Notes under the pieces: model-generated
Seen by the model: only the letters and a program-made list of their open reading frames with translations
Databases searched by the model: none
Told to the model about the DNA's origin: nothing
NCBI GenBank assembly: GCA_021234155.1
Contig: JAJEKV010000001.1
Location: 15,368,245 to 15,432,244, forward strand
Length of the DNA stretch: 64,000 nucleotides
Direction: 5' to 3'
Source of the DNA: Isoetes taiwanensis
Taxonomy: Eukaryota > Streptophyta > Lycopodiopsida > Isoetales > Isoetaceae
Program-made: the position numbers and the translations under genes
Shown: positions 41,702 to 52,510 of the stretch, piece by piece
Layout: each line of letters opens with the position of its first letter
Numbering within the stretch: the stretch's first letter is position 1

Positions 41702-42439
41702 GAAGAATTTATTCACTTGGTGGAGTTTGCATACAATAGCACCAAGCAGGAATCATCACAAATGTCGCCGTTTATGATTAATTACGGCTATCAGTGCCTA
41801 ACTCCAGACACTTGGCACAATTCCGTATCAAAAGTAGAGGTTTCGCAGCAGATGTTGGCCGATATGCAGCAGCTCGTGGAAGAAGTTCGAGGATATCTGC
41901 TAGCAGCAAGAAGTCGGCAGAAGAGCATCGCCGACAAGCATCGAACAGTAAGAGAGTTCAAAGTTGGAGATGATGTTTGGCTCAAGATCAAGGTGAAGCA
42001 GGCGAAGCTCAGGATCGGGAATTGCAAGAAGCTTGCTCCAAGGTGGGCTGGACCTTTCAGAATAGTCAAGAGAGTAGGCAATCAATCCTACAAGCTAGAC
42101 TTGCCAGCACACCTAAAGATTCATAAGGTCTTCCACGTGAGCTTATTGAAGAAGCACACTCCAAATCTAGAAGAAGTCTTGGACACTCCAACGTTGTTGG
42201 AAATGACAGAGGAGCAGCTGGAAATAACTCCAGAATTGATTCTTGATAAAGCTTTCATGAAACCAAGGAGGTCGGAGTTCCTCCAATATTTGGTTAAGTG
42301 GAAACACTTACCGGTGGAAGACGCGACGTGGGTACTTAAGAAAGATCTAGTAAAGCAGTACCCGCAGTTTATGGAGCAATGGGACGGCAAAGTCATCTCC
42401 GAAGAAATCGGCTCAGGCATGTCGATTTGTGTAGATTAA
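41702..42439 (+). pseudogene. chromovirus A integrase C-terminus and chromodomain
   Basis: The same reading frame continues after the single TGA: EFIHLVEFAYNSTKQESSQM, NYGYQCLTPDTW, REFKVGDDVWLKIKVKQAKL, KKLAPRWAGPFRIVKRVGNQ (GPF/Y module), LKIHKVFHVSLLKKHTP, then the chromodomain ELILDKAFMKPRRSEFLQYL, VKWKHLPVEDATWVLKKDLV, KQYPQFMEQWDG, ending MSICVD and TAA. The chromodomain is C-terminal, as in plant chromoviruses, and would bind methylated H3. In this element the same genome also encodes an H3-like protein (ORF1). Confidence 0.9.
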
Positions 42440-43323
42440 TTCTTGTATAATTAAGATTATTCTACGCATGCAACCTATGCTAGGTATGGGTCGCATGCGT
42501 TGTTACCGATGATGGGACCACTACGGTGATCTCTAGGGCGTGGTGTAATGCCAATGTAGGCATGACCGCGTTTCCGCTTGGGCGAGTGGAAGGTAGATTA
42601 GAAAGTCTACTTCTGTCCCACGGAAGTAGATGATCTCGAGAGAAAGGAGGTCATTAAGGAATGCACTGATAGAAAAAGCACCTCTAGCCCCATATATGCT
42701 TTGATAGGAGGAATCAGGCCTTCACGCCCCATATACGGGAAGGCCCTATCCTCCACGCTGGGCAACTAGGGTGTAGGCATGAGCGGCATATAGGCATATA
42801 GGCGCTGTCTCCACGGCCATAATGGAAGATTCACCCTCTTCCTACGCCGGGAGATTAGCCATGCATCCATGTAGATAGGTGGGGTGGTCACCATATAACC
42901 AAAATTTTATTAATAATTAAAATGGTACTAACATAGTATCGACTGGCAGGCCAATAGAGCGCTCCAGAGGGCAAGGGGGTCGAGCTATGAAGACTTGCAA
43001 CACAAATTTTGTTGGAATGTGTTGCAAGGAATGAAGAGTACCTCGAACAATAATTGTAGATATGAAATGATAAATTTTGATAAACTTAATTGACGTGATA
43101 AGTAAACTATCGAGTAACTTGCTTAAAGATGTTATGAATTGATAAGTTATTTCATAATATAATGGCGTAATAATGTTCTAAAAATATTACCTTAAGGTAA
43201 TCTTAATAAATGTGTAAGTATTATAGTAGTTATCGTATGTATCGGGTTGATTGCAGGTTAAGATGATCCCAAGGTGGGGAGAACCACGATGCTGCGGACA
43301 ACATCATTTTAAGGTGGGGAGAA
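42440..43323 (+). other. 3' non-coding region with duplicated PPT (A)
   Basis: 884 nt without coding sequence. The polypurine tract AAGGTGGGGAGAA occurs twice, at 43271-43283 and 43311-43323; the second is adjacent to the LTR. Between them lies GATGCTGCGGACAACATC, a degraded copy of the hairpin seen in the other units. Near 42470-42500 GCATGCAACC and GCATGCG form a short inverted repeat. The 3' region of the second A copy (57125-57995) is homologous. Confidence 0.75.
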
Positions 43324-45004
43324 TGTGACGTTCCAGGATAGTATATGGTCCCATGACGATAATGCTTTCGCCTCGTCCTTTACATTACCGCCAATTCGAA
43401 TGACGCCTGGCGCGTGTAGCCAAGTGGGTAGCCCTAGGGGGCAACTTGCTAAGAATGTGCATTAGTATTAATGTGCACATTTACCAATGTACACATTAAT
43501 GTGGGCACACATTTCCATGTGGACACTTTATGCCAAGTGGGCCATACCCAAGTGTGCAATTAATGTGCACATTTACCAATGTACACATTAATGTGGGCAC
43601 ACATTCCCATGTGGGCACATCTTGCCACCTAGCCATTAAAGGCAAGTGGGCCCATTCCCAATTATCCCACATGCCTAAAGGGGATAATTGGAAACCCTAG
43701 CCAACCCCTTGTCTATTTAAGAAGGGAAACCCTAACTTGCCCATTTTTTTTTTTTGAATATTACCATGTTTCTAGGGTTTTAGAGCTCTATTTTGGCTGC
43801 CTCAAGAGCCAAAACCGCCTCCCAGACTCTGCCCGAGAGAATTGCACCATTAGTTTCCCTTGATTCGAGCGTTTCAGCAGGATGGTCGAACTCAGGTCAG
43901 GAGGAGCCACTCAAGGATCAGGTATTTGGCCAATTAAATAGTCTAAACCCTATTTCAGTCATAGAATCAGTAGGTTTAGCCTATTAAATTGCCCATAGCA
44001 GCCTTCTGGATCTCTAGATACCAGACTCTAACTAAAGAACCTAACTCTATGATATAGATTAGATATAGTTCTTTAGTTCTTCTGTGATCTATATGGATGA
44101 TGTAACTCTATGAACTCCTTGTATTGGGAAGGGGGGTAGAGACCTCAAGCTTGGTAGTAGATGCTCCTAGATTAGCCTCTCTAGCACACTATAGATTCGG
44201 CCTGTGCACAAGAACCACACTTGGTTGTGGGTGAAGGGGCCAGACTGACTAAGAAAGAGATTCATGTTCTGACTCCTGAACGATCCCTCTGGTGTGTAAG
44301 GCCTACCAGGGATCATAGTGACTAGGTCTAATGGCTTACCACTGAGTGTGGGTAGGGCATGGACTCGACACCCGTGAAGTGGTGTACACTTTCCAATGGG
44401 TTCAAATAATCACGGGCGGGGCCCTCTAGTCACCCTGAGTCGGCATGCAGATCTCTGGAGGGAGTGATCCCTTCCTGCCCCATCGGAACTGGGAGGATGA
44501 GACCCAGGAATAGCCCCCTTTGGCTATGCATCCGGCGGGCTACAGTCAGGTCCCGACACTTTTCAGCCTACTCTGCAAAGTGTGCGCAGGAGGGGCGGAT
44601 GGAGTGGACAACCCTATGCCATGTTCTTATGCCAGCCAAATCCATTGCCATGAATTCTATCTGCAACGAACTCTGGAGACCCAAGCCGTCAGTCATCCTT
44701 TCGAGTCTGAGGCCTTGGGTAGGATCCCTATGTATGATGCTGATCATTGTTTATGCAGATGTTGATGCACCACCCTTCAAGGTGGATATGTGGTTATGTT
44801 TTATACTGACATGTATGTTTACGCTTCCGCAGCTAGGTAGGCCCTGAGGGAGACGGGGTAAAATGACCCCTTCACTCTTCCCACTGGAACCCGTCACGGT
44901 TGCAGTGTCATGTGGAGGGCCCTGTATCGGCATGGAGCTGGTATGGGGGATGAACTCCTGTTTGTATACGGTGAGTGCACCGTATGCGAGTAGGGGACGT
45001 CACA
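43324..45004 (+). repeat. chromovirus A 3' LTR
   Basis: 1681 bp from TGTGACGTTCCAGGA to GGGGACGTCACA: the ends form a perfect 8-bp inverted repeat. Inside are two copies of a roughly 55-bp AATGTGCACATTTACCAATG motif (period 92, from 43469), a TATTTAAG promoter-like box near 43712 and the U5-type GGGAAGGGGGGTAGAGACC stretch shared with B. Confidence 0.9.
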
Positions 45005-45120
45005 TGCATGCTGATGCATGACTGCTGCTATATGCCTTATGCACATGGGGTGATCATCTTCACTGATCCTAACCTGCAGTTGGTGACATAAGGTTAGGGG
45101 AAGACTTCCTGGCTGCCACC
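45005..45120. other. flank of element A
   Basis: Sequence resumes here after the LTR; it appears to be the upstream part of the next pseudogene, but no clear frame is kept. Confidence 0.4.
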
Positions 45121-46758
45121 ATGATGAAGATATGTCCTATGCCAGAGAAACCGTCTATGAGATGCCAAGCTTGTGCTGAAATTCCGCAACTGCATGACTT
45201 GGTCAGGTGGTCCAATGCCTTGGTGTTAGTAGACAATATCATAGTATCGACTCTCATGAAGGCTGTGAAAGAACAAAACATCGAAGCAGAACCCTATGCA
45301 ATGCAAGTGGAAGTTGCTAAGACTCGAAAGAGGTCTTATAGAATGGTGAATCGAACACCGTAAACACCTGTTACCCCATGTAAGGATGATAAGAAGATCA
45401 CTGCGGCTTCTATTCTAGACTTCAAATCCACGATTTGCTGCATTCGCAGATGTTGTACCACTTTCTCCACCTGCGAGATCAAGTGCATGCGAAGTTTCTT
45501 TTGGAACATGAGTGCTGCGGACAGGACCACCTTTGCTTACAACATGCTTGACCTCTGCTCAGAAAATGGGCAGGTCCAGAAGGTGATGCTAAATAACAAG
45601 CAAGTATGCTTGAAAGCATGGCACAAATCTTACGACATTCCAATGTCAACTTTCTATAAGTGGCGTAAACTTTTCCTTGCTGGTCATAGAGTTGCTGAAC
45701 ATGGTAATATGGGCTCAAAGAAATCAAGGTCGCACACTCTAGCAGGAAATGCCCTACTGTCTATGTACATAGATGAGAATGCAGAGACGATGCCCCACAG
45801 GTCAAAAATCACTAATGAAGGTGTGAGAGCGAATGTGAAGAGGCTTTCTTCTGTCCTAACAAAGAAGGACATTCTCCATGAGGTGGCTGCCAGTGTTATG
45901 GAGATGACAAGCAAGCACATCTCCCCATCTTCATTCTTAGGCGGGTGGAAGTTACACTACCTAGAGGTTGCAATTGCGAAGAGGATAGCTTTCTCCAAGT
46001 GCAATAGCTGTATTGTAATAAAAGAGAAAATGGCTAAGACAAGAGACCTAATAGAGAGAAGAGAATTGCAGATCGAAAGGAAGGCACACATGACAGCCCA
46101 GATTTCTTGTAGGAGCCTGTATTGGTCGTGGAGAGCTTTATCGCATCGTGCTCCTGAGCAAGCTCGGACGATCATTCATGATAAGATGGATCAGAACAAG
46201 ACAATGGTACCTAGATTGGAGAAGTTAGCCAAATCAATGTGGAGAGGAGAACCCTTGAAAGTAAGTGTGACTGGTGCACTAATGCATGTCCACGGTATTG
46301 GCGCTCTGGGCCATTTTTTCACTAGATTTATGGAAAGATCAAGGATGATTCTAATTTTCATATTGGTTCCTTGAACCACACACTCAAAACCCTGGAGGAT
46401 GCTTCGAGAGACAACTGGGGCCATTTAAGAGAAGTTGAGCGCCCTGATTGTGCATGGGGAGCAGCAGTCCTCAACACCATGGCATTGAGGACTAAGAAGG
46501 TCAATAGCACTGGACAAGAATTTATGGCCCCTCCTAGTGCTCCAGTTCACCCCAAACACCTATCCAGAAGGCTATTTACAACTAGACAGTTGCTCTGGCC
46601 AGAACAAGAACATATATCTCTTCTCCTACCTTTCTTATCTTGTCTCGCTGGGGGTTTTTGATCAGATACATCTTGGATTCATGATGGTCGGCCACACCCA
46701 TGATGACATTGATGCACTATTCGAAAATTACTCATCAAAAACAGCAACAACATTTTGA
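45121..46758 (+). pseudogene. DUF7869-like protein (transposon-associated family), broken
   Basis: Blocks in order: SMRCQACAEIPQLHDLVRW (45121-45363); then, from 45412, ICCIRRCCTTFSTCEIKCM, FWNMSAADRTTFAYNML and VCLKAWHKSYDIPMSTFYKW to 46374; then, after frameshifts, YLQLDSCSGQNKNIYLFSYL and DQIHLGFMMVGHTHDDIDAL to 46758. The pair L(D)NCSGQNKN and GHTHxDID is the signature of a large eukaryotic family of uncertain role (I believe Pfam DUF7869), often multi-copy and with an RNase H-like layout. The first Asn of DNCSGQNKN is Ser here. Two frameshifts (46374 and about 46530) and a stop at 45361 make it a pseudogene. Host gene or mobile element cannot be decided. Confidence 0.6.
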
Positions 46759-46782
46759 ATCCCTTCCTTATGATATAAATTG

Positions 46783-47867
46783 TGGACTTAGTTTAAGAGA
46801 TCTTCCACCTTCAAAGGAGGGAGCAATTGATTATAGTTTTTCAGTTTGTTCCAAAACCTCTTAGGTCTTGTAATCAGATCGCGAACCATCTTTTCCTGCT
46901 TGTTCTTCAAAAACATTCTCTTTTTTCTCTTTACCAAAACTTTGTATTCTTTTATTCGGGATAGCCTTTCTATGCCACTAGACTTCTTATAATGTGCACG
47001 TTTCTGTTTACATTCATTATCATACTACCCATTGCAGGGAAGGCATCTGTTCATCCTGTTTGACATAAAACATTTGTTTGCCACATCCAAAATCAAGTCT
47101 GCCAGCATAGAACTAGTCTTACTTGCATCCTGTATTGGCCATATTTGATATGACAAACTAGGGGAATATGATCTGATTCTGCTCTCATTTTTCCTATTTG
47201 CAAACAGGGCATCTGCTCTACAAAACTTGTTGATGCTATGCCATAATCAATCACACTTTTTCCCTTGCATGTGCATCTACCTGAGCCCAAGAATTTGCCT
47301 GTGCCATTGTATACCAGCAGATTAAGACCATTGCATAGGTTCAACAAGAAATTCCCCATCGCCATAGGCCATTGCACCATGTCACCAGATTCTCTATTCC
47401 AGTCTTAATTGGTCATCTCGTTCATATCCAATTCACCCAAATGGGACCTCCTTTGTAACCTATCATAGAAGCTTGCCTGTTGCGAATCCTTGTATTGAAA
47501 TCTCCAATCAACACCACCTCCCTCGTAGAGGAGAAATCCAAGATATCTTGTTTGCAAGTGGAGGGAAATAGCATCAAGCAATGTATATGTTCCCTTGTAT
47601 GCTTGACAATTTCACCCAAATATATTGCTTTGTGTCTCTTTTTACCACAACATTCACATTATGAACTAATTCAGCCCTTGGTGTTCCAAACTAAATGGAG
47701 AAGCTGAAAACCATTAATGTCTGGCAGGCCACTCTCTTCATGTTCCCAAGTTTCCATAAAAAAAAAAACCCCCATATCTATTGATGCAAGAACATCTTCC
47801 ATAGAAACGGCTTCTTCCTTATCTAAATGACAGATGTTTCACGAAGCAATTCTGATGGTCTTAACTT
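46783..47867 (-). pseudogene. LINE ORF2: endonuclease and pre-RT linker, broken
   Basis: Directly after ORF1 the frame reads IRIAS, a stop in place of W, NICHLDKEEA: the start of an AP-like endonuclease (IASWNI). Next come ETWEHEESGLPDINGFQLLH (47700-47780), EVVLIGDFNTRIRN (47510-47560, the GDFN motif) and LLNLCNGLNLLVYNGTGKF to IDYGIASTSF, IGKMRAESDHIPLVCHI (47130-47340, SDH motif). Then, in another frame, the linker AHYKKSSGIERL, EYKVLVKRKKRMFLKNKQEK, RFWNKLKNY (46790-47000). The enzyme would nick target DNA. Several frameshifts and stops are present. Confidence 0.75.
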
Positions 47868-47868
47868 C

Positions 47869-48530
47869 CTATGCACTGGGATCTTCCACATGGACCTTGT
47901 CATTCTTCCAGAAATCTTTCTTATTAAGAGATTTAGCATCCTTAAATTTATTTAACTCTTCTTTATGCTGCTCCATCTGTTTTAGGGTAAGGTCCTCATT
48001 GATCCATAAAATTTTCCCCTTAAGAGATGATCTTTATACAAAATCTTCATCCTATCCTCCCTGCATCTATATTTTACCAGAATGCTTCTTGGCCTATCTC
48101 CTTTCTTGCCAAGATAGAATGCTTCAGAGAAACTCACCAGTGTATTGAGATCGTTTGCAAAGAATTTTAGCACCTCATCTTTTGTATTTCCCTCTTCTTC
48201 CTCCGGTAATCCTGCAATTGAAAGATTTAGGACCATTTTATCTCTTTCTTGCTGCTCCAATATGTCATTCATGCACATATTTAATTTGTTCACAACATTC
48301 TTGATTAATTCTGATTCATTATCATCATCTTCTTCCCCTTCACTGTCATATGTATCTGCATGTTTCGTTTTAACTTTTAATGCATCCATCTTAGCTCTCA
48401 ATGCAGTGTTTTCATTTCTAAGTTCTGCCAATGTTCCAATGATTTCCTGCAATGCACTTATCATTTTAGAATCTCTTGCTGCTGCCGCCTTTCTCGATTG
48501 CTCTAGAGTATCAACCATCTTTACAACCAA
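47869..48530 (-). pseudogene. LINE ORF1 protein (coiled coil plus RRM-like), nearly intact
   Basis: From ATG at 48530: VDTLEQSRKAAAARDSKMI, a heptad-rich stretch through residues 15-55, an acidic linker (DSEGEEDDDNESE), then NVVNKLNMCMNDILEQQER, LNLSIAGLPEEEEGNTKDEV, FYLGKKGDRPRSILVKYRC and DRMKILYKDHLLRGK. After one frameshift at about 48000 it continues ILWINEDLTLKQMEQHKEEL to TAG at 47869. The GLPE, GK...RPR.ILVK and INEDLT blocks are the L1 ORF1p pattern (RRM and C-terminal domain), a nucleic acid chaperone that coats LINE RNA. Only one frameshift breaks it. Confidence 0.75.
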
Positions 48531-49145
48531 ACAATATATTCATTAGAAGCTGGAACATGTGTTGTTGGCCCTGAAATCAGACAGACCCCTGTCCCTGGCT
48601 AAATCCAGCTCCCTGGCTCTGGCACAATCCCGTAGATCCGGATCCATGTAGCATGTCCTCATCTCCATCTTTTATTTCGAACTGGCTAGCTGTTTTGGCC
48701 GAATTATTTGTAGTCCTAGGTAAGAGATGGGAGATGGCGAGAGATAGGGAGAGAGACATATATTTGACTCTCCCCTTGAGAGATAATTGGCCTCTAACTA
48801 TTGTTAAGGGCATTCCCATTAGGCCTCTCGCGGCTTTTATAGCTAGGGCCATAACGGCCGGTTTATTTTTTCTGACGCCCAAAAACTCTCGCCGGAAATG
48901 GAGGCCCCAATTCCGACCCCTGTTCAAGAATTGATGCCCCACTTCTTGCTTTGATTGCCGGACTCCCTTTAACAATTTCACCTCAATTCCGCATACAGGC
49001 AAGAAGATCACCCTTGTAAATCAAATTTTGAAGGCAATAAGAGTAAGTTTTGAATTATCTGGTCTGATATAGTTCTTGAAATTTTCTGATATAAAATGTG
49101 ATCAAGATCTAATTCAATGCTAATTTCTATAGTATCAACTAAATC
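48531..49145. other. non-coding, probable LINE 5' flank
   Basis: A GA/CT-rich stretch (AGAGATAGGGAGAGAGACAT) and no convincing coding sequence; a 144-codon minus frame has no recognisable domain and biased composition. It separates the minus-strand LINE from the plus-strand Myb-like ORF. Confidence 0.45.
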
Positions 49146-49655
49146 ATGACAAGAGCTACTCGACCTGCCCTACCATTAGCTACTAAGCCATTTGTGCCTC
49201 CTAGATCCAAAAAATTGCCTTCAAAGAGGCCTAAGAAAATGACTGGACAAGTTTCGACTCCCGTTGCAATGGAGATTAATTCTCAATCTCAAGGTGCAAA
49301 AGATTGCAATCCAAGAAAGAAGAGAAAGGAGTTGTCCATAAATCCTGGTGAGTCGATGCCCCCCAAAGATTCTTTGGCTCTGATTGTTTATGACAATCAG
49401 ACTGATGCAATCCAAAGCAAGAAAAGAAAACGACTAGTTGATTGGTCTGATAATGCAATTGGATCAATGCTTTCTTTGATGAAAGAGTACAACGTTCATA
49501 ACAATGAGAACATCAATCTTTCTGCTAGTGAATGGAGAGAAATCATGATCAAACTCCAACCCTCGATAGAGGGATTGAAAGATTTGAGGCAATTGAGGAA
49601 TAAATGGGGCAAGTTGCAGATAAAGTTTGTTAGTCCTGTGCCTCCTGGTACATGA
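49146..49655 (+). CDS. Myb/SANT-like DNA-binding protein, C-terminally truncated
   Basis: 169 open codons from ATG. Residues 1-40 are basic and Pro-rich (KKLPSKRPKKMTGQVS), residues 85-105 contain a likely nuclear signal (KKRKRLVDW), and residues 100-165 resemble the Myb/SANT-like trihelix domain common in PIF/Harbinger-associated proteins and plant transcription factors: WSDNAIGSMLSLMKEYNVH, ASEWREIMIKLQPS, LRQLRNKWGKLQIKF. The usual third-helix signature (QL+NKW..L) is present. The C-terminal part is missing: the frame runs into the LTR of gypsy C at about 49641 and stops soon after. It may have been a transposon accessory gene or a host gene. Confidence 0.45.
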   Translation: MTRATRPALPLATKPFVPPRSKKLPSKRPKKMTGQVSTPVAMEINSQSQGAKDCNPRKKRKELSINPGESMPPKDSLALIVYDNQTDAIQSKKRKRLVDWSDNAIGSMLSLMKEYNVHNNENINLSASEWREIMIKLQPSIEGLKDLRQLRNKWGKLQIKFVSPVPPGT

Positions 49656-50212
49656 CTATTCATGCATACGACGGACCAAGTCAAGTCCAAAGATCCACAG
49701 CCAGGCACGGGTCAGTCGTCAAAGGCCCAGCAGAAGATCAAGCAGACCACGCAGTCAAAGCCCGCGTCTGCTACCAAGAGGCGGCGCTCAGACAAGTGAT
49801 GGCCCGTCACCGCCCGCGTCAGCGTCAGCGTGATTTCAGGCACTTCAAGAGGCACCGCCAGCATTCCTGCAAATCAGGCCTCCTTCCAGGAGTCGGCACC
49901 GAGATCTGTCGGAGTGTCTATATTGGGCCAAAGGCCATTGTACTATATATATGAGTAGAGCTAGCACATGAGTTTTAGATGAGTTTTGAGTCTTGTCTCA
50001 TTTCAGTTTTCTCTCGATTGCGAGAGTTCATGTATCGTCATTGATATCAAGGAAGCTCATTATTGTGATCTCATTGTTCTCTTGTTTTCTTTTCCCTTCT
50101 CCTTGTTTTTCTTGCAAATCCCGCGTGACATAGTCCCTGGATTCTCCTGTTAGATCCAAGGGTCCTCACAGAGGGCTGTCTTGCAGGAGTTCCCGAACCC
50201 AGACCCCAAACA
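49641..50212 (+). repeat. gypsy C 5' LTR
   Basis: The right end is firm (CCCCAAACA before the PBS). The left end is approximate: TG at 49641 is the nearest plausible start after the Myb-like coding sequence. TATATATATGAG at 49945-49956 is a probable TATA box. About 570 bp. The partner LTR is not in the window. Confidence 0.6.
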
Positions 50213-50213
50213 C

Positions 50214-50230
50214 TGTCGCCGTTGCCGGGT
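50214..50230 (+). other. gypsy C primer binding site (tRNA-Asp-like)
   Basis: TGTCGCCGTTGCCGGGT differs slightly from TGGCGCCGTTGCCGGGG, the PBS that many plant gypsy elements use with aspartate tRNA. It directly follows the LTR end. Confidence 0.75.
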
Positions 50231-50253
50231 CTGATCTTTCTTTTCTTTCCATC

Positions 50254-52510
50254 ATGTCTGCTCGAGGTTTCACTCCTGAAGAACTTCTTTGCCAAACGGC
50301 GGCTCGACTGGAGCGTCATCAACGACGCGAGGCAGTTCGGGATATGTATGACACTGCTTATGACATTGAGGGAGGTCGTATCCGCTCACGAGCTCAGTCG
50401 GCACCTCCTACCCCTCGTGCTCATTCTCGACCAGGGTCTCCCCCTGTGTGTCGTCATTGCCCCTGTTCAGCCCACGCCTCACTATTTCCAGACTCCTGAC
50501 AGCACCTATATCAATATTCCTTCAGGCCACACACCTCTCCCATCACAACCTTCTTCACCTCCTGCGGGGATGGGTTACCATCAAGTATCCTTTGGCCCTC
50601 CCCATGTTCACGAATTTCAGCCTTCTCCATCTTTTCAGCATGCTCTTCCTGTTTACCAAACCACTGATCTCAAGCCCAATGAGGACGGCTCCCAAGGCCC
50701 TTCTCCACAAGATGCTACTTTCTATGGACCACCGGGTTTTTCAGTTCCACCCCCTTGCACTCAATCTCAGGCAGTTCCACCTCTCTATGCTTCTGCATAT
50801 CCTCAACCACATCCACCTGTCTATGCTCAAGTTCCGCCTTCATCTCCACCTCATAATCTGAAGCTGACTTATCCCACTTTTGGCAACACTAAAGGCAAAC
50901 CTCTGGATCAGAGTGCTTCGGCACACATGGAGGAATTTGAAGCCTTGTATCTTTTCGACCACGCTCAGAGGTGCCCCTCATCAGTGGTTAATGGCCAATA
51001 AGAGTCACTGGAAACAAAGTTGGCAAGAAATGAAAACTGCCTTTCTGTCTCATTACGGCACCACGGACGATCATCAATTACTCCTAAAGCAACTCAATGA
51101 CCTACAGCAAGAGCCCTGCCAGGGATTTTGCGGTCCGTCTTCACATTCTCGTCAGCAAACTCCAGGAGTACCCCACGCAAAGCCAGATCCTCGTCTGGTT
51201 TCTGCAGGGCCTTCCTCCTGCCATTCGACTCATGACAGAATACCTGCGTCCCAAATCTCTGGAGCAGGCCATTGAATTGGTCAATCACTCGGTAAATGTT
51301 TCTTCTCGGGGTGTTGCTCTCCAGGAACTCCCTTTCATGCCCCCCGTCATGGTTCCCCAGAACTCTGTTCAACCTCAGCAAGCCAATCCACAATGTGCCC
51401 ACATCTGGTGCACTATTTGTAAATATCAAGGTCATCTGGCAAATGAATACAACTCCTCCAATGGACCTCCTCATTGTAAACGCTGCAATATGTGCAATCA
51501 CGCCACGGAAGAATGTACTCGTTCTCATCCTACCCCTTTTCGGCAAAAGATGGTTTTTCAAGTCCAAACCACGCCTCAACCACAACAGTCATATCCGCCT
51601 CAGCCATATCAAAATCAACAACCGCAGCAGCATCAACAAACACAGCAATCGCAGCAGCCACGGGGACAAGGCAACCGTCCTCCCTTTGATCCTTCTAAAG
51701 CTCAATGTTATCATTGTCACGAATGGGGTCACACCACCACGGCGTGCCCTCAACTTCCTCAAGTTCAAGTTCAACTTCCAGGATCAACTCAATCTGCTTC
51801 CGTGCGTCTCACGGCTTATCAACTGTGGGTGGCCAATGGTAAACAGGGCCCTCATCCTGTTTTAAGAAAACCTCCTCGGCCGCCTCAACAACAGCGACCT
51901 CAGCAAGCCGCGTCTACTTCCAATCCTATGGATCAACAAGCTCAGGAGGAGATTTATCAGGCTCTCAACCCTCCTGTCCAACAGTCCAATTGGGTTGGTC
52001 TTTTCTCGCGTCACACACGGGCTTCACGCTCTTTGACCATCATTCCTCATGACACGCAACCTGCTTTTGCTGTGGAAACTGTCCCTCATGATGATGATAA
52101 AAAAGTTCACTTCGCACCTGATCTTGACAAACTTATGCCTCACGTCATGCCTAAAGTGAGACAAAGTATTCTGAAACTCATGCAGGCTGCGGAAGGTCGA
52201 ACCTTGGCCAATGTTCATGCCACCACTCGGGCTCAGCAGCGTCAAGCAGCGCCGTCATCATCCACCAGCGCACGCTCTCAGCCATATCCAAATATTGCTG
52301 CTGAGGTCGAGCTTCTCAAAGAAGTCTCTGTTTCTTTACCACAGTCCCCAGCTCCCTTGGACCCTGCGGATCCTTTTTCACATGTTCCCTTGGAACTTCA
52401 GGAAGAACTTGCCAAGATCAAGATTCCTTTAAGTCTGGCCACCATTTTGAAACTCTGTCCGGCTCTCAAAGATCAGTTACCTCTTCCCACGGTTCTGGTA
52501 GGAGCTGTTG
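50254..52510 (+). pseudogene. gypsy C gag, frameshifted
   Basis: ATG at 50254: SARGFTPEELLCQTAARLER, RRAVRDM-like stretch, then a frameshift near 50490 to a long Pro/Ser/Gln-rich segment (TPHYFQTPDSTYINIPSGHT). After a second shift near 50950 the gag core appears: HWKQSWQEMKTAFLSHYG, LLLKQLNDLQQEP, then from 51097 FAVRLHILVSKLQEYPTQSQ, FLQGLPPAIRLMTEYL, AIELVNHSV. Cys/His motifs follow: CTICKYQGHLANE, CKRCNMCNHATEEC and a canonical knuckle CYHCHEWGHTTTAC at about 51707-51748. Gln-rich linkers continue to the protease. It is longer than most gag proteins. At least three frameshifts. Confidence 0.75.

Larger units (their letters stand above)
38916..45004 (+). mobile_element. chromovirus A, 3' half (pol to 3' LTR)
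   Basis: Continuation of the element started at 14657. It resumes in the pre-protease linker ([20 protein letters not shown]) and runs through protease, RT, RNase H, integrase and chromodomain to PPT and LTR. The outer flank at 45005 reads TGCAT, a candidate target duplication, but the opposite end is lost with the truncated 5' LTR. Confidence 0.9.
46783..48530 (-). mobile_element. L1-type LINE fragment lacking RT
   Basis: On the minus strand ORF1 is followed by an endonuclease and the linker before RT, then the sequence stops matching at about 46783, next to the DUF7869 pseudogene. The RT and the 3' end are absent. LINEs usually lose their 5' end, so loss of the 3' side points to later deletion or rearrangement. 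Confidence 0.75.

Noticed and set aside
42500..42960. Riboswitch or structured RNA in the 3' region of A
   Set aside because: Only short inverted repeats were seen; no conserved structure could be demonstrated by eye.
48577..49011. 144-codon minus ORF upstream of LINE ORF1
   Set aside because: No domain, biased composition and GA-rich tract; more likely LINE 5' flank.
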